The position numbers and the translations under genes are program-made. Below are positions 1-9,500 of a DNA stretch of 64,000 nucleotides, in pieces. Within the stretch, counting starts at the first letter, position 1. Each line of letters opens with the position of its first letter. Under the pieces are notes generated by a model. It had not been told where the DNA came from. It saw only the letters and a program-made list of their open reading frames with translations, and did not search any database. Origin of the DNA: UBA1426 sp052034085 (GTDB lineage: Bacteria; Bacillota; Clostridia; Peptostreptococcales; Anaerovoracaceae); the NCBI GenBank assembly GCA_052034085.1, contig JBPOJA010000011.1, forward strand, positions 162,992-226,991. The letters run 5' to 3'.

Positions 1-1540
1 TCACTGTAATCCTGAAATTGACCGGTCTTGCAAGTTTTTTGGGGTCATCTGATAATGAATATTGTGTTTTCGCCATACAGATGGGAAGCTGTCCGAATCC
101 CAATTTCTCCAGTTCATCAATCTGCTTTTCAACATTACCCACATAGTCAACCCCGTCAGCGCCATATACTCTGGTGGCAATGGTATGAATCTTTTCTTTA
201 ATTGAACCTTTTTCATCATATACAAAGCTGAAATTGTTTTTCCCGTTTTCTGCTAAATTTATTACTTCCTTTGCCAGTTCCATACCGCCTGCGCTGCCCT
301 TGCCCCATACTTCCGACAAAACAGCTTTGACATCATGGGCGGCACAACTTTTGCGCACTGCCTCCAGTTCAGCCTCGGTATCAGTTGGAAAACGATTGAC
401 GGCTACCACTGCAGGCAGGCCATAAATCTCTGTTACGTTTTCCACATGCTTAAGCAGGTTTTCCATGCCTTTTTCCAGTGCTTCAACATTTTCGGTTCCC
501 AAATCAGCTTTTGCGACTCCGCCGTGAAGTTTTAAAGCTCTTACGGTAGCCACAATTACTACGGCATCAGGTCTGAGTCCGCTCATTCTGCATTTTATGT
601 CAATGAATTTTTCAGCGCCAAGATCAGCTCCGAAACCGGCTTCCGTCACAACATACTCTCCCAGGGCCAAAGCTGTTTTTGTCGCCATTACACTGTTGCA
701 GCCGTGTGCAATGTTGGCAAAAGGACCGCCGTGGATAAAGGCAGGTGTATGCTCCAGAGTCTGAACCAGGTTGGGTTTAAGAGCATCTTTCAGAAGGGCA
801 GCCACGGCCCCCTGCCCCTTAAGATCCCTGACCGTTACCGGTTCTCCGTCATATGTGTAGGCAACAACAATTCTGGCCACTCTGTTTTTCAAATCTTCAA
901 GGTCGTCGGACAGACAAAGCACGGCCATGATTTCAGATGCAACCGAAATGTCAAATCCATCTTCTCTGGGTGTACCGTTAGTCTTGCCGCCCAAGCCGTT
1001 GGCCATGAAGCGCAGCTGCCTGTCATTCATATCCATACAGCGTTTCCAGACTATCCTTCGGTTGTCTATCCTCAATGAGTTGCCCTGATGAATATGATTA
1101 TCCAAAAGGGCGGCAACAAGATTGTTTGCCGTGGTTATAGCGTGAATATCTCCGGTAAAATGGAGGTTAATATCCTCCATGGGTATTACCTGGGCATACC
1201 CGCCTCCCGCTGCACCGCCTTTAACACCGAAAACAGGGCCTAAAGAAGGTTCTCTGAGTGCTATAACGGTTTTTTTGCCTGAGGCAGCAAGTGAATCTCC
1301 CAGACCCACAGTTGTCGTAGTTTTTCCTTCACCTGCAGGTGTTGGTGTAATCGCCGTAACAAGAATGAGTTTGCCTCTTCTATCCATACCTTCCTGCTTA
1401 AGTATATTGTAGTCAACTTTGGCTTTATACCTGCCGTAATTTTCGAGGAACTCCTCATCTATTCCCAGATCCTTTGCCACTTCGTTTATGATTTTCGGCC
1501 TGGTTTCCTGAGCTATTTCTATATCGCTTTTAAATGTCAT
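1..1540 (-). CDS. fhs: Formate--tetrahydrofolate ligase (3' end beyond window)
   Basis: ATP-dependent synthesis of 10-formyl-tetrahydrofolate from formate, the entry step of the methyl branch of one-carbon metabolism. About 513 codons are visible of a family that is usually about 556, so the C-terminus lies outside the window. The N-terminus begins MTFKSDIEIAQ. The P-loop TPAGEGKTTTT lies near residue 65, followed by GDIHAITTANNL and RCMDMNDRQLR, all typical of the family. Two ATGs are adjacent. I chose 1540 because GGAGG sits at a normal distance from it but only 2 bases from the ATG at 1543. It follows the gamma subunit gene of the oxidoreductase by about 25 bp and is probably the last visible gene of that operon. 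The identification is firm. Confidence 0.96.
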   Translation of the reverse strand, partial: MTFKSDIEIAQETRPKIINEVAKDLGIDEEFLENYGRYKAKVDYNILKQEGMDRRGKLILVTAITPTPAGEGKTTTTVGLGDSLAASGKKTVIALREPSLGPVFGVKGGAAGGGYAQVIPMEDINLHFTGDIHAITTANNLVAALLDNHIHQGNSLRIDNRRIVWKRCMDMNDRQLRFMANGLGGKTNGTPREDGFDISVASEIMAVLCLSDDLEDLKNRVARIVVAYTYDGEPVTVRDLKGQGAVAALLKDALKPNLVQTLEHTPAFIHGGPFANIAHGCNSVMATKTALALGEYVVTEAGFGADLGAEKFIDIKCRMSGLRPDAVVIVATVRALKLHGGVAKADLGTENVEALEKGMENLLKHVENVTEIYGLPAVVAVNRFPTDTEAELEAVRKSCAAHDVKAVLSEVWGKGSAGGMELAKEVINLAENGKNNFSFVYDEKGSIKEKIHTIATRVYGADGVDYVGNVEKQIDELEKLGFGQLPICMAKTQYSLSDDPKKLARPVNFRITV

Positions 1541-1564
1541 CATTACCTCCACTAAAAATAACTG

Positions 1565-2098
1565 TTATAAACTTCTGCCCAGTGCAAAAGCTCTCTTGTT
1601 AATATCCTGCAACTTGGCCCTGGCCCCGGAGAATGTTTCCTCTATGAGCTGTTCCACCGTCTCAGGCTTCACTACTTTTGTGCGTTCAATCAGGGCTCCC
1701 AGCATGATTATGTTTGCTACCCTGTCGTTACCTTCTTTTTTAGCCAGCTCGGTTACGTCAATTTTGTGAACCTTCAAGTCATCTCTTTCAGGATCGGCAT
1801 CTATCAGGGATGAGTTCAGGAAAAGATCTCCGTCTTTTTCTACTATTGGCGCAAACTTGGCCATAGAGGGCTGATTCATAGCCACAACGCAGGTGGCTTT
1901 ATCAATAATTGGGCAGCTGACAGGCTGATCTGACACTATTACGGTGCAGTTGGCCGTGCCGCCTCTCATTTCCGGTCCGTATGACGGCAGGAAAGTAACT
2001 TCTTTGCCTTCCCTCATGCCGGCATAGGCCAGCATCTGACCAATTAGCATTATACCCTGGCCGCCGAATCCGGCCAGAATCATTTTATGAAGGGCCAT
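1565..2098 (-). CDS. korC: 2-oxoacid:ferredoxin oxidoreductase, gamma subunit
   Basis: Gamma subunit (177 aa) of a cytoplasmic, CoA-dependent 2-oxoacid:ferredoxin oxidoreductase, which oxidatively decarboxylates 2-oxoacids to acyl-CoA while reducing ferredoxin. The N-terminal nucleotide-binding-like motif GFGGQGIM and the later GPEMRGGTANCTV block are diagnostic of the family. It starts 2 bp after the beta subunit stop with a strong GGAGGTG site, so the two are translationally linked. Subunits delta, alpha, beta and gamma lie in that order in one operon. The substrate cannot be read from this subunit; 2-oxoglutarate and branched-chain 2-oxoacids (kor or vor type) are both possible. Confidence 0.93.
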   Translation of the reverse strand: MALHKMILAGFGGQGIMLIGQMLAYAGMREGKEVTFLPSYGPEMRGGTANCTVIVSDQPVSCPIIDKATCVVAMNQPSMAKFAPIVEKDGDLFLNSSLIDADPERDDLKVHKIDVTELAKKEGNDRVANIIMLGALIERTKVVKPETVEQLIEETFSGARAKLQDINKRAFALGRSL

Positions 2099-2100
2099 CT

Positions 2101-2844
2101 TTACACCTCCTCAGGACTTCTCAAATTACCCAGCGGATAATAGGGAATCATATTGTCAGTAAGCCATTTCAAGGCATCGACAGGCGTCATACCCCAGTTG
2201 GTGGGACAGGTGGACAAAACTTCGACAAAGCTGAATCCCAGGCCCGCCTGCTGAACTTCTATAGCCTTGGTGATGGCTCTTTTTGCCTTCCGGATGTTTG
2301 CGGGATTATTAAGTGCTACTCTTTCCACGAAAACCGCTCCTTCTATGGTAGCCAGAAGTTCTGCCATTCTGAGAGGCATCCCGGACAATTCCTTCTTTCT
2401 TCCTTCTACTCCCGTGGTGGATTTTTGTCCAATCAGGGTTGTGGGTGCCATCTGGCCTCCTGTCATACCGTAAATGGCATTATTTATAAACACAGTTGTG
2501 AAATGCTCCCCCCTGTGAGCCGCATGTACAATTTCAGCTGCACCGATGGATGCAAGATCGCCATCCCCCTGATAGGTATACACGATTTTATCGGGATTCG
2601 CTCTTTTAATACCGGTCGCCACTGCGGGAGCTCTGCCATGAGCACATTCGCACATATCCACGCTCATAAAACTGGGTGCAAGAACGCTGCAACCTATGGG
2701 AGCCGTTCCTATGGTATCCCCCAGCAGGCCTTTCTCCTCCAGCACTTCCATGAGAATCCTGTGGGCTATTCCATGAGTACATCCCGGACAATAAGTAGTG
2801 GTTACAGGCAACATGGCCTCTGTATATTTAAAAACTGTCTTCAT
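2101..2844 (-). CDS. korB: 2-oxoacid:ferredoxin oxidoreductase, beta (TPP-binding) subunit
   Basis: Catalytic thiamine-diphosphate subunit (247 aa). The TPP/Mg signature is visible as GDGDLASIG followed about 25 residues later by FINNAIYGMTGG. The N-terminal CPGC plus a later Cys probably belong to the family's iron-sulphur ligands. It overlaps the alpha subunit stop by ATGA (2841-2844), showing tight translational coupling. Typical length for beta subunits of the Kor/Vor group, which lack the extra C-terminal domain of pyruvate oxidoreductases. Product and substrate range are inferred from family and operon; the exact 2-oxoacid is unresolved. Confidence 0.94.
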   Translation of the reverse strand: MKTVFKYTEAMLPVTTTYCPGCTHGIAHRILMEVLEEKGLLGDTIGTAPIGCSVLAPSFMSVDMCECAHGRAPAVATGIKRANPDKIVYTYQGDGDLASIGAAEIVHAAHRGEHFTTVFINNAIYGMTGGQMAPTTLIGQKSTTGVEGRKKELSGMPLRMAELLATIEGAVFVERVALNNPANIRKAKRAITKAIEVQQAGLGFSFVEVLSTCPTNWGMTPVDALKWLTDNMIPYYPLGNLRSPEEV

Positions 2845-3920
2845 TTTACCTCCTCCAGAATACTCTTAACTCTGTTTGCAACTTCGTTAGGGGTGGGCAC
2901 CATTCCTCCGGTTCTGTAAATCAGTCTTACCGGGAATCTGCCCTTAACTGCGGTTCTCACATCCTCCATCATCTGGCCCATGGAGAGTTCTGCCGAAATA
3001 ACCGCCTTTACATTTGATCCAAGCTCGTCAAATGCAATTTCCGGGAAGGGCCACAGGGAATACGGCTGAATCAGTCCCGCATTTATGCCCATGCCTTTTA
3101 GAACATCCATGGCTTCTTTAACAATCCTGGCCATGGTTCCGAAGGCTACCAGTACAACTTCAGCATCTTCTGTGTTGAATTTCTTGTATTCAACCAGTTT
3201 TCCCCTCATGTCAACATATTTTTCTTCAAGTTTTTCAACATGGGCTTCAAGCTTGGCAGGGTCAAGACGCAGTGATTTGATAACATTGTGCTCCCTTTTG
3301 TTGCCATGACCAACCGCTGCCCAGGGTTTATCTCTTTCAATATCTTCTGCAGTTCTTGCCGGTCTGAATTCAGGCATAACCACAGGCTCCATCATCTGGC
3401 CCAGCATTCCGTCAACCAATATCATAACCGGATTTCTATATTTATCAGCTATCTCAAAGGCTTTATAAATTGTGTCCACAGTTTCCTGAACCGATGACGG
3501 AGCGAATACCGGAACGTGATAATCTCCGTTACCTCCGCCCTTTGTCGCCTGCCTGTAGTCCGCCTGCCCGGGCTGAATACCGCCGATACCGGGGCCACCT
3601 CTGGATACGTTCAGTATAACCAGAGGAATTTCCGCCGATGCGGCAAACGAAAAACCTTCCTGCATCAGGGCAATACCGGGAGATGCCGACGATAAGAAAA
3701 CGGATTTGCCTGTCAGAGCTCCTCCATAAGCCATATTTATTGCGGCAATTTCACTTTCTGCCTGAACAAAAATACCACCGTGCTTAGCCATTTCTCTTGA
3801 CATGTACTCCGGGATTTCATTTTGAGGAGTGATGGGATATCCGAAATAACATCTTGCCCCGGCTCTGATGGCAGCTTCGGCAAATGCTTCATTCCCTTTA
3901 AGTAACTTTTTTTCGCTCAC
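2841..3920 (-). CDS. vorB: 2-oxoacid:ferredoxin oxidoreductase, alpha subunit (VorB/KorA-like)
   Basis: Alpha subunit (359 aa). It carries the pyrimidine-binding and transketolase-C-like domains. GNEAFAEAAIRAGARC and FGYPITPQNEIPEYMS at the N-terminus, QAESEIAAINMAYGGALTG and SRGGPGIGG are family hallmarks. The start is GTG at 3920, preceded by GAGGTAGGT. The compact length and PITPQNEIPEYMS form match proteins usually annotated as 3-methyl-2-oxobutanoate dehydrogenase subunit VorB, pointing to branched-chain 2-oxoacids from Val/Leu/Ile fermentation, but 2-oxoglutarate is not excluded. It lies 5 bp after the ferredoxin subunit. Confidence 0.93.
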   Translation of the reverse strand: MSEKKLLKGNEAFAEAAIRAGARCYFGYPITPQNEIPEYMSREMAKHGGIFVQAESEIAAINMAYGGALTGKSVFLSSASPGIALMQEGFSFAASAEIPLVILNVSRGGPGIGGIQPGQADYRQATKGGGNGDYHVPVFAPSSVQETVDTIYKAFEIADKYRNPVMILVDGMLGQMMEPVVMPEFRPARTAEDIERDKPWAAVGHGNKREHNVIKSLRLDPAKLEAHVEKLEEKYVDMRGKLVEYKKFNTEDAEVVLVAFGTMARIVKEAMDVLKGMGINAGLIQPYSLWPFPEIAFDELGSNVKAVISAELSMGQMMEDVRTAVKGRFPVRLIYRTGGMVPTPNEVANRVKSILEEVK

Positions 3921-3925
3921 TTTAC

Positions 3926-4147
3926 CTACCTCTCTTCCCTAAAAACATTGATTACACCGTCAGGACAAATAATTGCACAGTTGGCACATCCTGTGCACTC
4001 ATCCATGTCCGTAACTGAAATGGGATGATAACCCATAGCATTAATCTTCTTGTCATCAATGACAAGAATTTCCTTGGGACAGACACTGACGCAAAGTTCA
4101 CATCCTTTGCACCTGTCCAGGTTGAATTCCAAGCGTCCTTTAGCCAT
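3926..4147 (-). CDS. korD: 2-oxoacid:ferredoxin oxidoreductase, 2[4Fe-4S] ferredoxin-like delta subunit
   Basis: A 73-residue ferredoxin-like protein with two complete cluster motifs: CKGCELCVSVCP near residue 13 and CTGCANCAIICP near residue 51. It relays electrons from the TPP/Fe-S catalytic subunits to external ferredoxin. AAGGAGG precedes the ATG. It is the first kor subunit in the operon and lies 18 bp downstream of the P-loop ATPase gene. A free-standing delta subunit is normal for this enzyme group. Confidence 0.93.
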   Translation of the reverse strand: MAKGRLEFNLDRCKGCELCVSVCPKEILVIDDKKINAMGYHPISVTDMDECTGCANCAIICPDGVINVFREER

Positions 4148-4165
4148 ATAGACCTCCTTTTTCTA

Positions 4166-4834
4166 TTAACGATCCAGCCAGTTCGGCCTCATGAGCAATC
4201 CTAGAGGAAAAGGATTTGCCAGTTTTTCAGGAATAACTAATTTTTCAGGATAGGAATTGTAGACAACAGGGATTCCCAGCTGTTTTTCCAACTCCTTGGC
4301 CAATTTATAACCTTTAAGCACATCGTCGATTTTCGTGCTCATTAACATATGGGTGTTGTTGATAATACCTGTCACTTTGATACCTGTGACTCTTTCAATA
4401 GCCTCCTTATGGCGAAGTATGCCTTCAATTGTTGAAGTCTCCGGTCTGTTGGCATTTATCACCAGGTACATCTCATAATTATCTTCTTTAAAATACTTGG
4501 CGAACTGCTTGAGGATCATGGCCCCGCTGTCATTTCCACCCAGGTCAATTACTGTGTAAATATCTTCATCCTCAAGTGGTTTTCTTGCTTCAGCAGAGAT
4601 TGCAGGTATCTCGGCAGTTACCTCATGCTTGAAGGCGCTTCCGTATACATGAATACCGTACTCCTCCAATAATCCCCTCAACTCCCTGCTTCTGAAATAC
4701 ACATTAGCTATATCGAGATCAACCAAAGCTGTCTTTTTACCGCTCTTTGCCAGATGAATTGCATAATTCAGTGCAAACTCCGTTTTACCGCTGCCGTAAT
4801 GTCCACAAATTACAATGTTTTTTTTATCTGTCAT
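4166..4834 (-). CDS. P-loop NTPase of the CobQ/MinD/ParA class, unknown target
   Basis: A 222-residue cytosolic P-loop protein. GHYGSGKTEFALN near residue 10 is the Walker A site, DLDIANVYFRSRE follows the second strand as in MinD/ParA/CobQ proteins, and VIDLGGNDSGA is the Walker B region. The start is ATG at 4834, which forms an ATGA overlap with the upstream HAD gene and has GAGGAA in front. An ATG 15 bp further upstream is possible but lacks this fit. The gene sits between the HAD phosphatase and korDABC, so an accessory role (for example cofactor or cluster handling) for the oxidoreductase is plausible but only inferred. Confidence 0.8.
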   Translation of the reverse strand: MTDKKNIVICGHYGSGKTEFALNYAIHLAKSGKKTALVDLDIANVYFRSRELRGLLEEYGIHVYGSAFKHEVTAEIPAISAEARKPLEDEDIYTVIDLGGNDSGAMILKQFAKYFKEDNYEMYLVINANRPETSTIEGILRHKEAIERVTGIKVTGIINNTHMLMSTKIDDVLKGYKLAKELEKQLGIPVVYNSYPEKLVIPEKLANPFPLGLLMRPNWLDR

Positions 4835-5529
4835 ATCTTCCTCTCGCAATATTTTAAAACTTGGTGAAGACCCGATATCCTCTCATAATTTCCTTCGGGA
4901 TAGGCATGTTTGCTCCATCTCTCCACCAGCAGGGCCTTTATACCCACGTTGTTGGCTCCCCTCACATCATCATAAAAATTGTCTCCTACATAAATTACTT
5001 CTTCGGCGCTTAACTCCAGATTGCTAAGCGTTTTTAAGAAACCTTCGGGTTCAGGTTTTTCCGAGTTGATTTCCGATGAAACCACAATACTTTTGAAATA
5101 TCCGTATAGATTCATTTTTTTAAGAAGATCCCTTGCCCCCAGATCCCAGTTTGTCAGCAGACCGACGGGACAGTTCATATTTTTAAGACCTTCAAGACAT
5201 GGCAAAGCATCGGCAAAAGTTCTCCATTCAGATCTGGGAGGACTCTTTTCCATCATCGCTTTAGAAAATTCTTTTACCGGGATATCGGTGATATGAAGAT
5301 ATGCAAAGACCATACTGGCATAAGAGGTGTAAAACTCTTTTACATCCCTGTTAATATAGCCGGGATAGTTGTTCATAAAATGTCTGTCCACAAAGGAAAG
5401 GGCATCCCGTATTTCGGTTCTTTCTGCACTGCCGCCGAATTCCTTAAGCCTTTCCAGAAAAGAAGAGGACATGGGAGGGTAAATCAGAGTCATGCCCAAA
5501 TCAAAAACAACAGCTTTGTATTTGTTCAC
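4831..5529 (-). CDS. HAD-superfamily hydrolase (subfamily IA-like phosphatase)
   Basis: A 232-residue HAD-like hydrolase. Motif I is FDLGMTL, with the nucleophile Asp; the usual second Asp is Gly, as seen in some FDLGGTL-type members. Motif II is GLLTNWD, motif III is SEKPEPEGF, and motif IV is YVGDNFYDDVRGA. A cap of helices separates motifs I and II. The start is GTG at 5529 with GAGGAG in front. It opens an apparent operon HAD, P-loop ATPase, korDABC, fhs. The substrate is unknown; phosphoglycolate-like housekeeping substrates are common in this family. Confidence 0.82.
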   Translation of the reverse strand: MNKYKAVVFDLGMTLIYPPMSSSFLERLKEFGGSAERTEIRDALSFVDRHFMNNYPGYINRDVKEFYTSYASMVFAYLHITDIPVKEFSKAMMEKSPPRSEWRTFADALPCLEGLKNMNCPVGLLTNWDLGARDLLKKMNLYGYFKSIVVSSEINSEKPEPEGFLKTLSNLELSAEEVIYVGDNFYDDVRGANNVGIKALLVERWSKHAYPEGNYERISGLHQVLKYCERKI

Positions 5530-5563
5530 TTCTTTCTCCTCTTTCCACTTTTCTTTATTAACT

Positions 5564-5600
5564 ATTATAACATAGAAAATCCCGAATGTGTCGTCAGGTT
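5564..5600 (-). promoter_or_regulatory. Promoter of the HAD-kor-fhs operon (extended -10)
   Basis: On the minus strand TATAAT lies at 5564-5569, preceded by TGT, giving an extended -10 (TGTTATAAT). The -35 region at a 17-bp distance is poor, which extended -10 promoters tolerate. It lies about 35 bp upstream of the GTG start of the HAD gene. Confidence 0.6.
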
Positions 5601-5601
5601 T

Positions 5602-5781
5602 TTAATTCACAACCTATCCTCAGATAGGTGGGTTATCTGTCGCTCCTTCTGCCCTCCCCTCAAAGGAGGCCCGGCATCCGCAAGCTAAACTCGAAGTCCC
5701 GTGAACTCATTGTAGGTTAAATTATAAAACCTTAACGAACACCTCAGGATGAGTTTATTATATCATTTTGAAAAAATTGAA
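5602..5781. other. Gene-free spacer, small hairpin only
   Basis: The roughly 250-bp gap between the HAD gene and the YebC gene holds the operon promoter at its left end, a 6-bp hairpin (CCTATC/GATAGG) near 5613-5628 and a CCTCC/GGAGG inverted pair near 5653-5669. I see no T-rich terminator after the YebC gene and no open reading frame with a ribosome site. Confidence 0.4.
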
Positions 5782-6504
5782 TCAAGCGTACAAATCAACC
5801 CCGCAATTGTGAGATACTTTTTGTACGTCCTCGTCATCTTCCAGCATTTCTATCATTTTTCGCAGATTTACCAGTTCTTCTTCTCCTGGGTTAGCCTCAA
5901 CGGAAGGCACCGGCTCAACTTCGGATTCTGCTATTTCGTAACCGCCTTTCTTTAAAGCTTCTGAAACTGCATCAAAATCTTCGGGGCTTGTCTGCACCTC
6001 GAAACTGTCTTCATATTCAATAATATCCATTGCTCCGGCATCCAGTGCCGTTTCCATAAGAGCATCCTCATCCAGATTGTCAGTCTTCTCGATCACAAAA
6101 ATGCCTTTCGTTTCAAACATATAGGAAACACAGCCCGGGACTCCCAGATTACCTCCGTGCTTGTCAAATGCATGCTTAATGTTTGAAGAAGTGCGATTTT
6201 TATTGTCTGTCAGGACATCAACGATAACCGCCACTCCACCCGGTCCGTAGCCTTCAAAGGTCCCGGCCTCATAAGCATTTCCGCCGCCTTCCCCGGTTCC
6301 CTTTAGGATTGCCCTGTTAATGTTTTCATTGGGCATATTTATTGCCTTGGCCTTGTCAATTGCGTGCTTCAGTGCAAAATTGTAGTCAGGGTCCCCTCCT
6401 CCTTTGGCTGCAACAGATATAGCTCTGGCATACTTCGTGAAAATCTGTCCCTTCTTTGCGTCCTGCGCCGCTTTTCTCCCCGCTATCGTTCCGTGACGCC
6501 CCAT
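5782..6504 (-). CDS. YebC/PmpR family regulator (TACO1-like)
   Basis: A 240-residue YebC-family protein, known either as a DNA-binding regulator or, in recent work on relatives, as a factor that helps ribosomes through difficult sequences. The N-terminus MGRHGTIAGRKAAQD, the KGQIFTKYAR block, NMPNENINRAI and YEGYGPGGVAVIV-like segment (here FEGYGPGGVAVIVDVLTDN) are diagnostic. The acidic C-terminal third is also typical. The gene starts 1 bp after the activase stop, so it is cotranscribed. It is the MGRH variant rather than the commoner MAGHSKW form. Function beyond the family level cannot be read from context. Confidence 0.93.
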   Translation of the reverse strand: MGRHGTIAGRKAAQDAKKGQIFTKYARAISVAAKGGGDPDYNFALKHAIDKAKAINMPNENINRAILKGTGEGGGNAYEAGTFEGYGPGGVAVIVDVLTDNKNRTSSNIKHAFDKHGGNLGVPGCVSYMFETKGIFVIEKTDNLDEDALMETALDAGAMDIIEYEDSFEVQTSPEDFDAVSEALKKGGYEIAESEVEPVPSVEANPGEEELVNLRKMIEMLEDDEDVQKVSHNCGVDLYA

Positions 6505-6505
6505 A

Positions 6506-9500
6506 TTAAACCTCCTGTGCTTTCAAATTCTTATAAGCTGTAGCCATCATCAGTTTAATCCGGTTAATCTGATTTACTTCGCTGGCCCCCGGATCATAGT
6601 CGATGGCTGCGATGTTTGCCAATGGGTTATACTCTCTCAAAGGTTTTATCATACCCTTGCCTGTAACGTGGTTTGGCAAACATGCAAAAGGCTGCAGGCA
6701 TACGATGTTGGTAACACCTTTATCTATTAATTCCACCATTTCACCGGTCAACAGCCAGCCTTCACCACACTGGTTGCCCAGGGATGTGATTTTCTGAGCT
6801 TGCTTTGCCGTATGGCTTATATGCGCCGGCCCATGAAATCTTCTGCTCTTATCCAGGGCCTTTCTGGCATCATTTCTGAATTTTTCTATAATCCAGACTG
6901 ATAAATCATTTTTTATCATGGTGGAAAAACTGCCCGACAACTGCTTCATGTTGTACCTTTTACTATACATTCCGTACAGGAAAAAATCCATAAGTTCAAG
7001 CACCACAGCTTCTCCGCCCTCTTTTTCAATCACATCTACTATATCGTTATTGGCCATGGGATGATATTTTACCAGGATTTCTCCGACCACTCCCACTTTA
7101 GGCTTTTTGATATCCAGCAGAGGCAACTCGTCAAATTCCTTTACCATCCGGCGGATATTTTTTCTCATTATTCTCAGGCTGCCGTTTTTAACGTTTTCAG
7201 CTGCGATTTCCAGCCATTTTTCTGCAAGGGCATTGGCAGAGCCCTTTTCCGCCTCGTAAGGCCTGGTGGCATACAACACCCGCATCAGTACATCGCCGTA
7301 AAGCAGGGATATTCCCCCTCTTTTTATAAGCCTGTATGTGAGGGGAAATCCCGGATTGCTTTCTATACCTGTCCAGCTGAATGAAATCACGGGTATGTGG
7401 GCCATATCAAGATCTATGAGGGCCTTTCTCAGCAGAGGAATATAGTTACTGGCCCTGCACTGGCCACCGGTCTGGGACAAAACCACAGCAGTTTTATTCA
7501 AATCATGTTTGCCCGATTTCAGTTCGCTTATTACCTGCCCCAGTGCGACAATTGTCGGATAACAGGCATCATTGTTTACATATCTCAAGCCTTCTTCAAC
7601 TGCATTTTTGTCTACTGAAGGCATGAGCACAGCATTAAATCCCTCCTCATGAAGAGCCGTTTCCAGCAATCTGAAATGCAATGGCGACATCTGTGGAATC
7701 AGTAGGGTATAGCCCGCTTCCTTCATAGAGCTTTCAAAAATCACTCTTTCGTATGGTTTCATTTCTCCCATGGGCAGGATTTTGTTTTTTCTTCTTTCCT
7801 CCATGGCTGCCTTTAAGGACCTTATCCTTATTCTGGCAGCTCCGAGATTGGAACCTTCATCTATCTTAAGAACCGTGTATAATTTATTTCTTTCTCTTAA
7901 AAGCTCTTCCACCTGCTCAGTCGTAACGGCATCAAGACCACAGCCAAAGGAATTTAATTGAACCAGCTCAAGGTTCTCATAGTCTGAAGCCACCGCTGCT
8001 GCTTTATACAGTCTTGAATGATATGCCCACTGGTCCAGAACTCTTATAGGCCTGGGAACGTTTCTCAGATGGCTTACCGAATCTTCAGTGAGCACAGCCA
8101 TCCCAAAAGAACTGATGAGCTTATCGAGACCATGGTTTATTTCCGGATCCACATGATATGGTCTTCCTGCCAGAATAATTCCGTCCAGTCCGGCTTCTTC
8201 CAAAAATTTTAACGCTTCCTCTCCTTTTGCGTGAATTTCAGCTTTGAAGGCCTTATCTTCCGCTCTCCCCCTGTCAACTGCATCAGAGATTTCTTTTCTA
8301 CTGATGCCCATATGTCCAAACAGTTCGTACAGCCGCCTTTTGAGCCTGGAATCCATATCATAAGGCAGAAATGGGTGTATGAACTCCACTCCATCAGCTT
8401 CGATAACCTCTTTCATATTGCCGGCAATGGACTGAGGATAGGTAGCCACGACGGGACAGTTATAGTGATTTACTGCAGTTTCATCCTCGCACAACTCATG
8501 ATTGATTCCGGGATAGAATATCCTTTTAACCCCCGAATCTATCAGTGCTTTAATATGACCGTGAACCAGCTTTGCCGGATAGCAGGCTGTATCTGAAGCT
8601 ATTGTTTCCATCCCCTGTTCATAGATTTTCTTAGTCGAGCCAGGAGATAATTCGACCCTGAAACCCAGCTCAGTGAAAAAAGTGAACCAGAATGGATAGT
8701 TCTCATATAGATTGAGCACTCTGGGTATCCCTATAACCCCGTATTTTGCATTTTCCAAAGACAAAGGCTCGTAATTGAACAGCCGCTTATATTTATATTC
8801 ATACAGGTTAGGAATATTGCTTTCCCTGATTTCACCGCCTGCTCCTCTTTCGCAGCGGTTTCCGGTTATGAATCTGCTTCCGTCGGCAAACTTGTTAACT
8901 GTAACCAGACAATTGTTTTCACAGCCTTTGCATCTATAATTACGGTTTTCAACCCTGAAATCGGAGAGTTTCTCCAGGGATGAAATCTTTGAACGTTCAC
9001 CTTCGTGATAGGCATCCAAACCTGTTAAAGCAGCGCCATAAGCACCCATTATGCCGGCTATATCGGGTCTGACTACATTTTTCCCCACGATTTTTTCAAA
9101 ACTCCTCAATACTGCATCGTTTAAAAATGTTCCCCCCTGAACCACAATATTATCGCCGATATCATCCGGATTGCGAAGCTTGATAACCTTATACAACGCG
9201 TTCCTTATTACAGAATATGAAAGACCTGCAGAAATATCTCCTATTGTGGCCCCTTCCTTTTGAGCCTGCTTAACTTTGGAATTCATGAAAACAGTGCATC
9301 TGGTTCCCAGGTCAACAGGCTTTCTGGCAAAGAGAGCCTCTTCTGCGAAATCAGCCACTTCCATACAAAGCGACTTAGCATATGTTTCCAGAAATGATCC
9401 GCAGCCTGAAGAACATGCTTCGTTAAGCATAATATTGTAAATGGCTCCGTCTCTGATTGTCATGCATTTCATATCCTGACCTCCTATGTCAAGTATGAAA

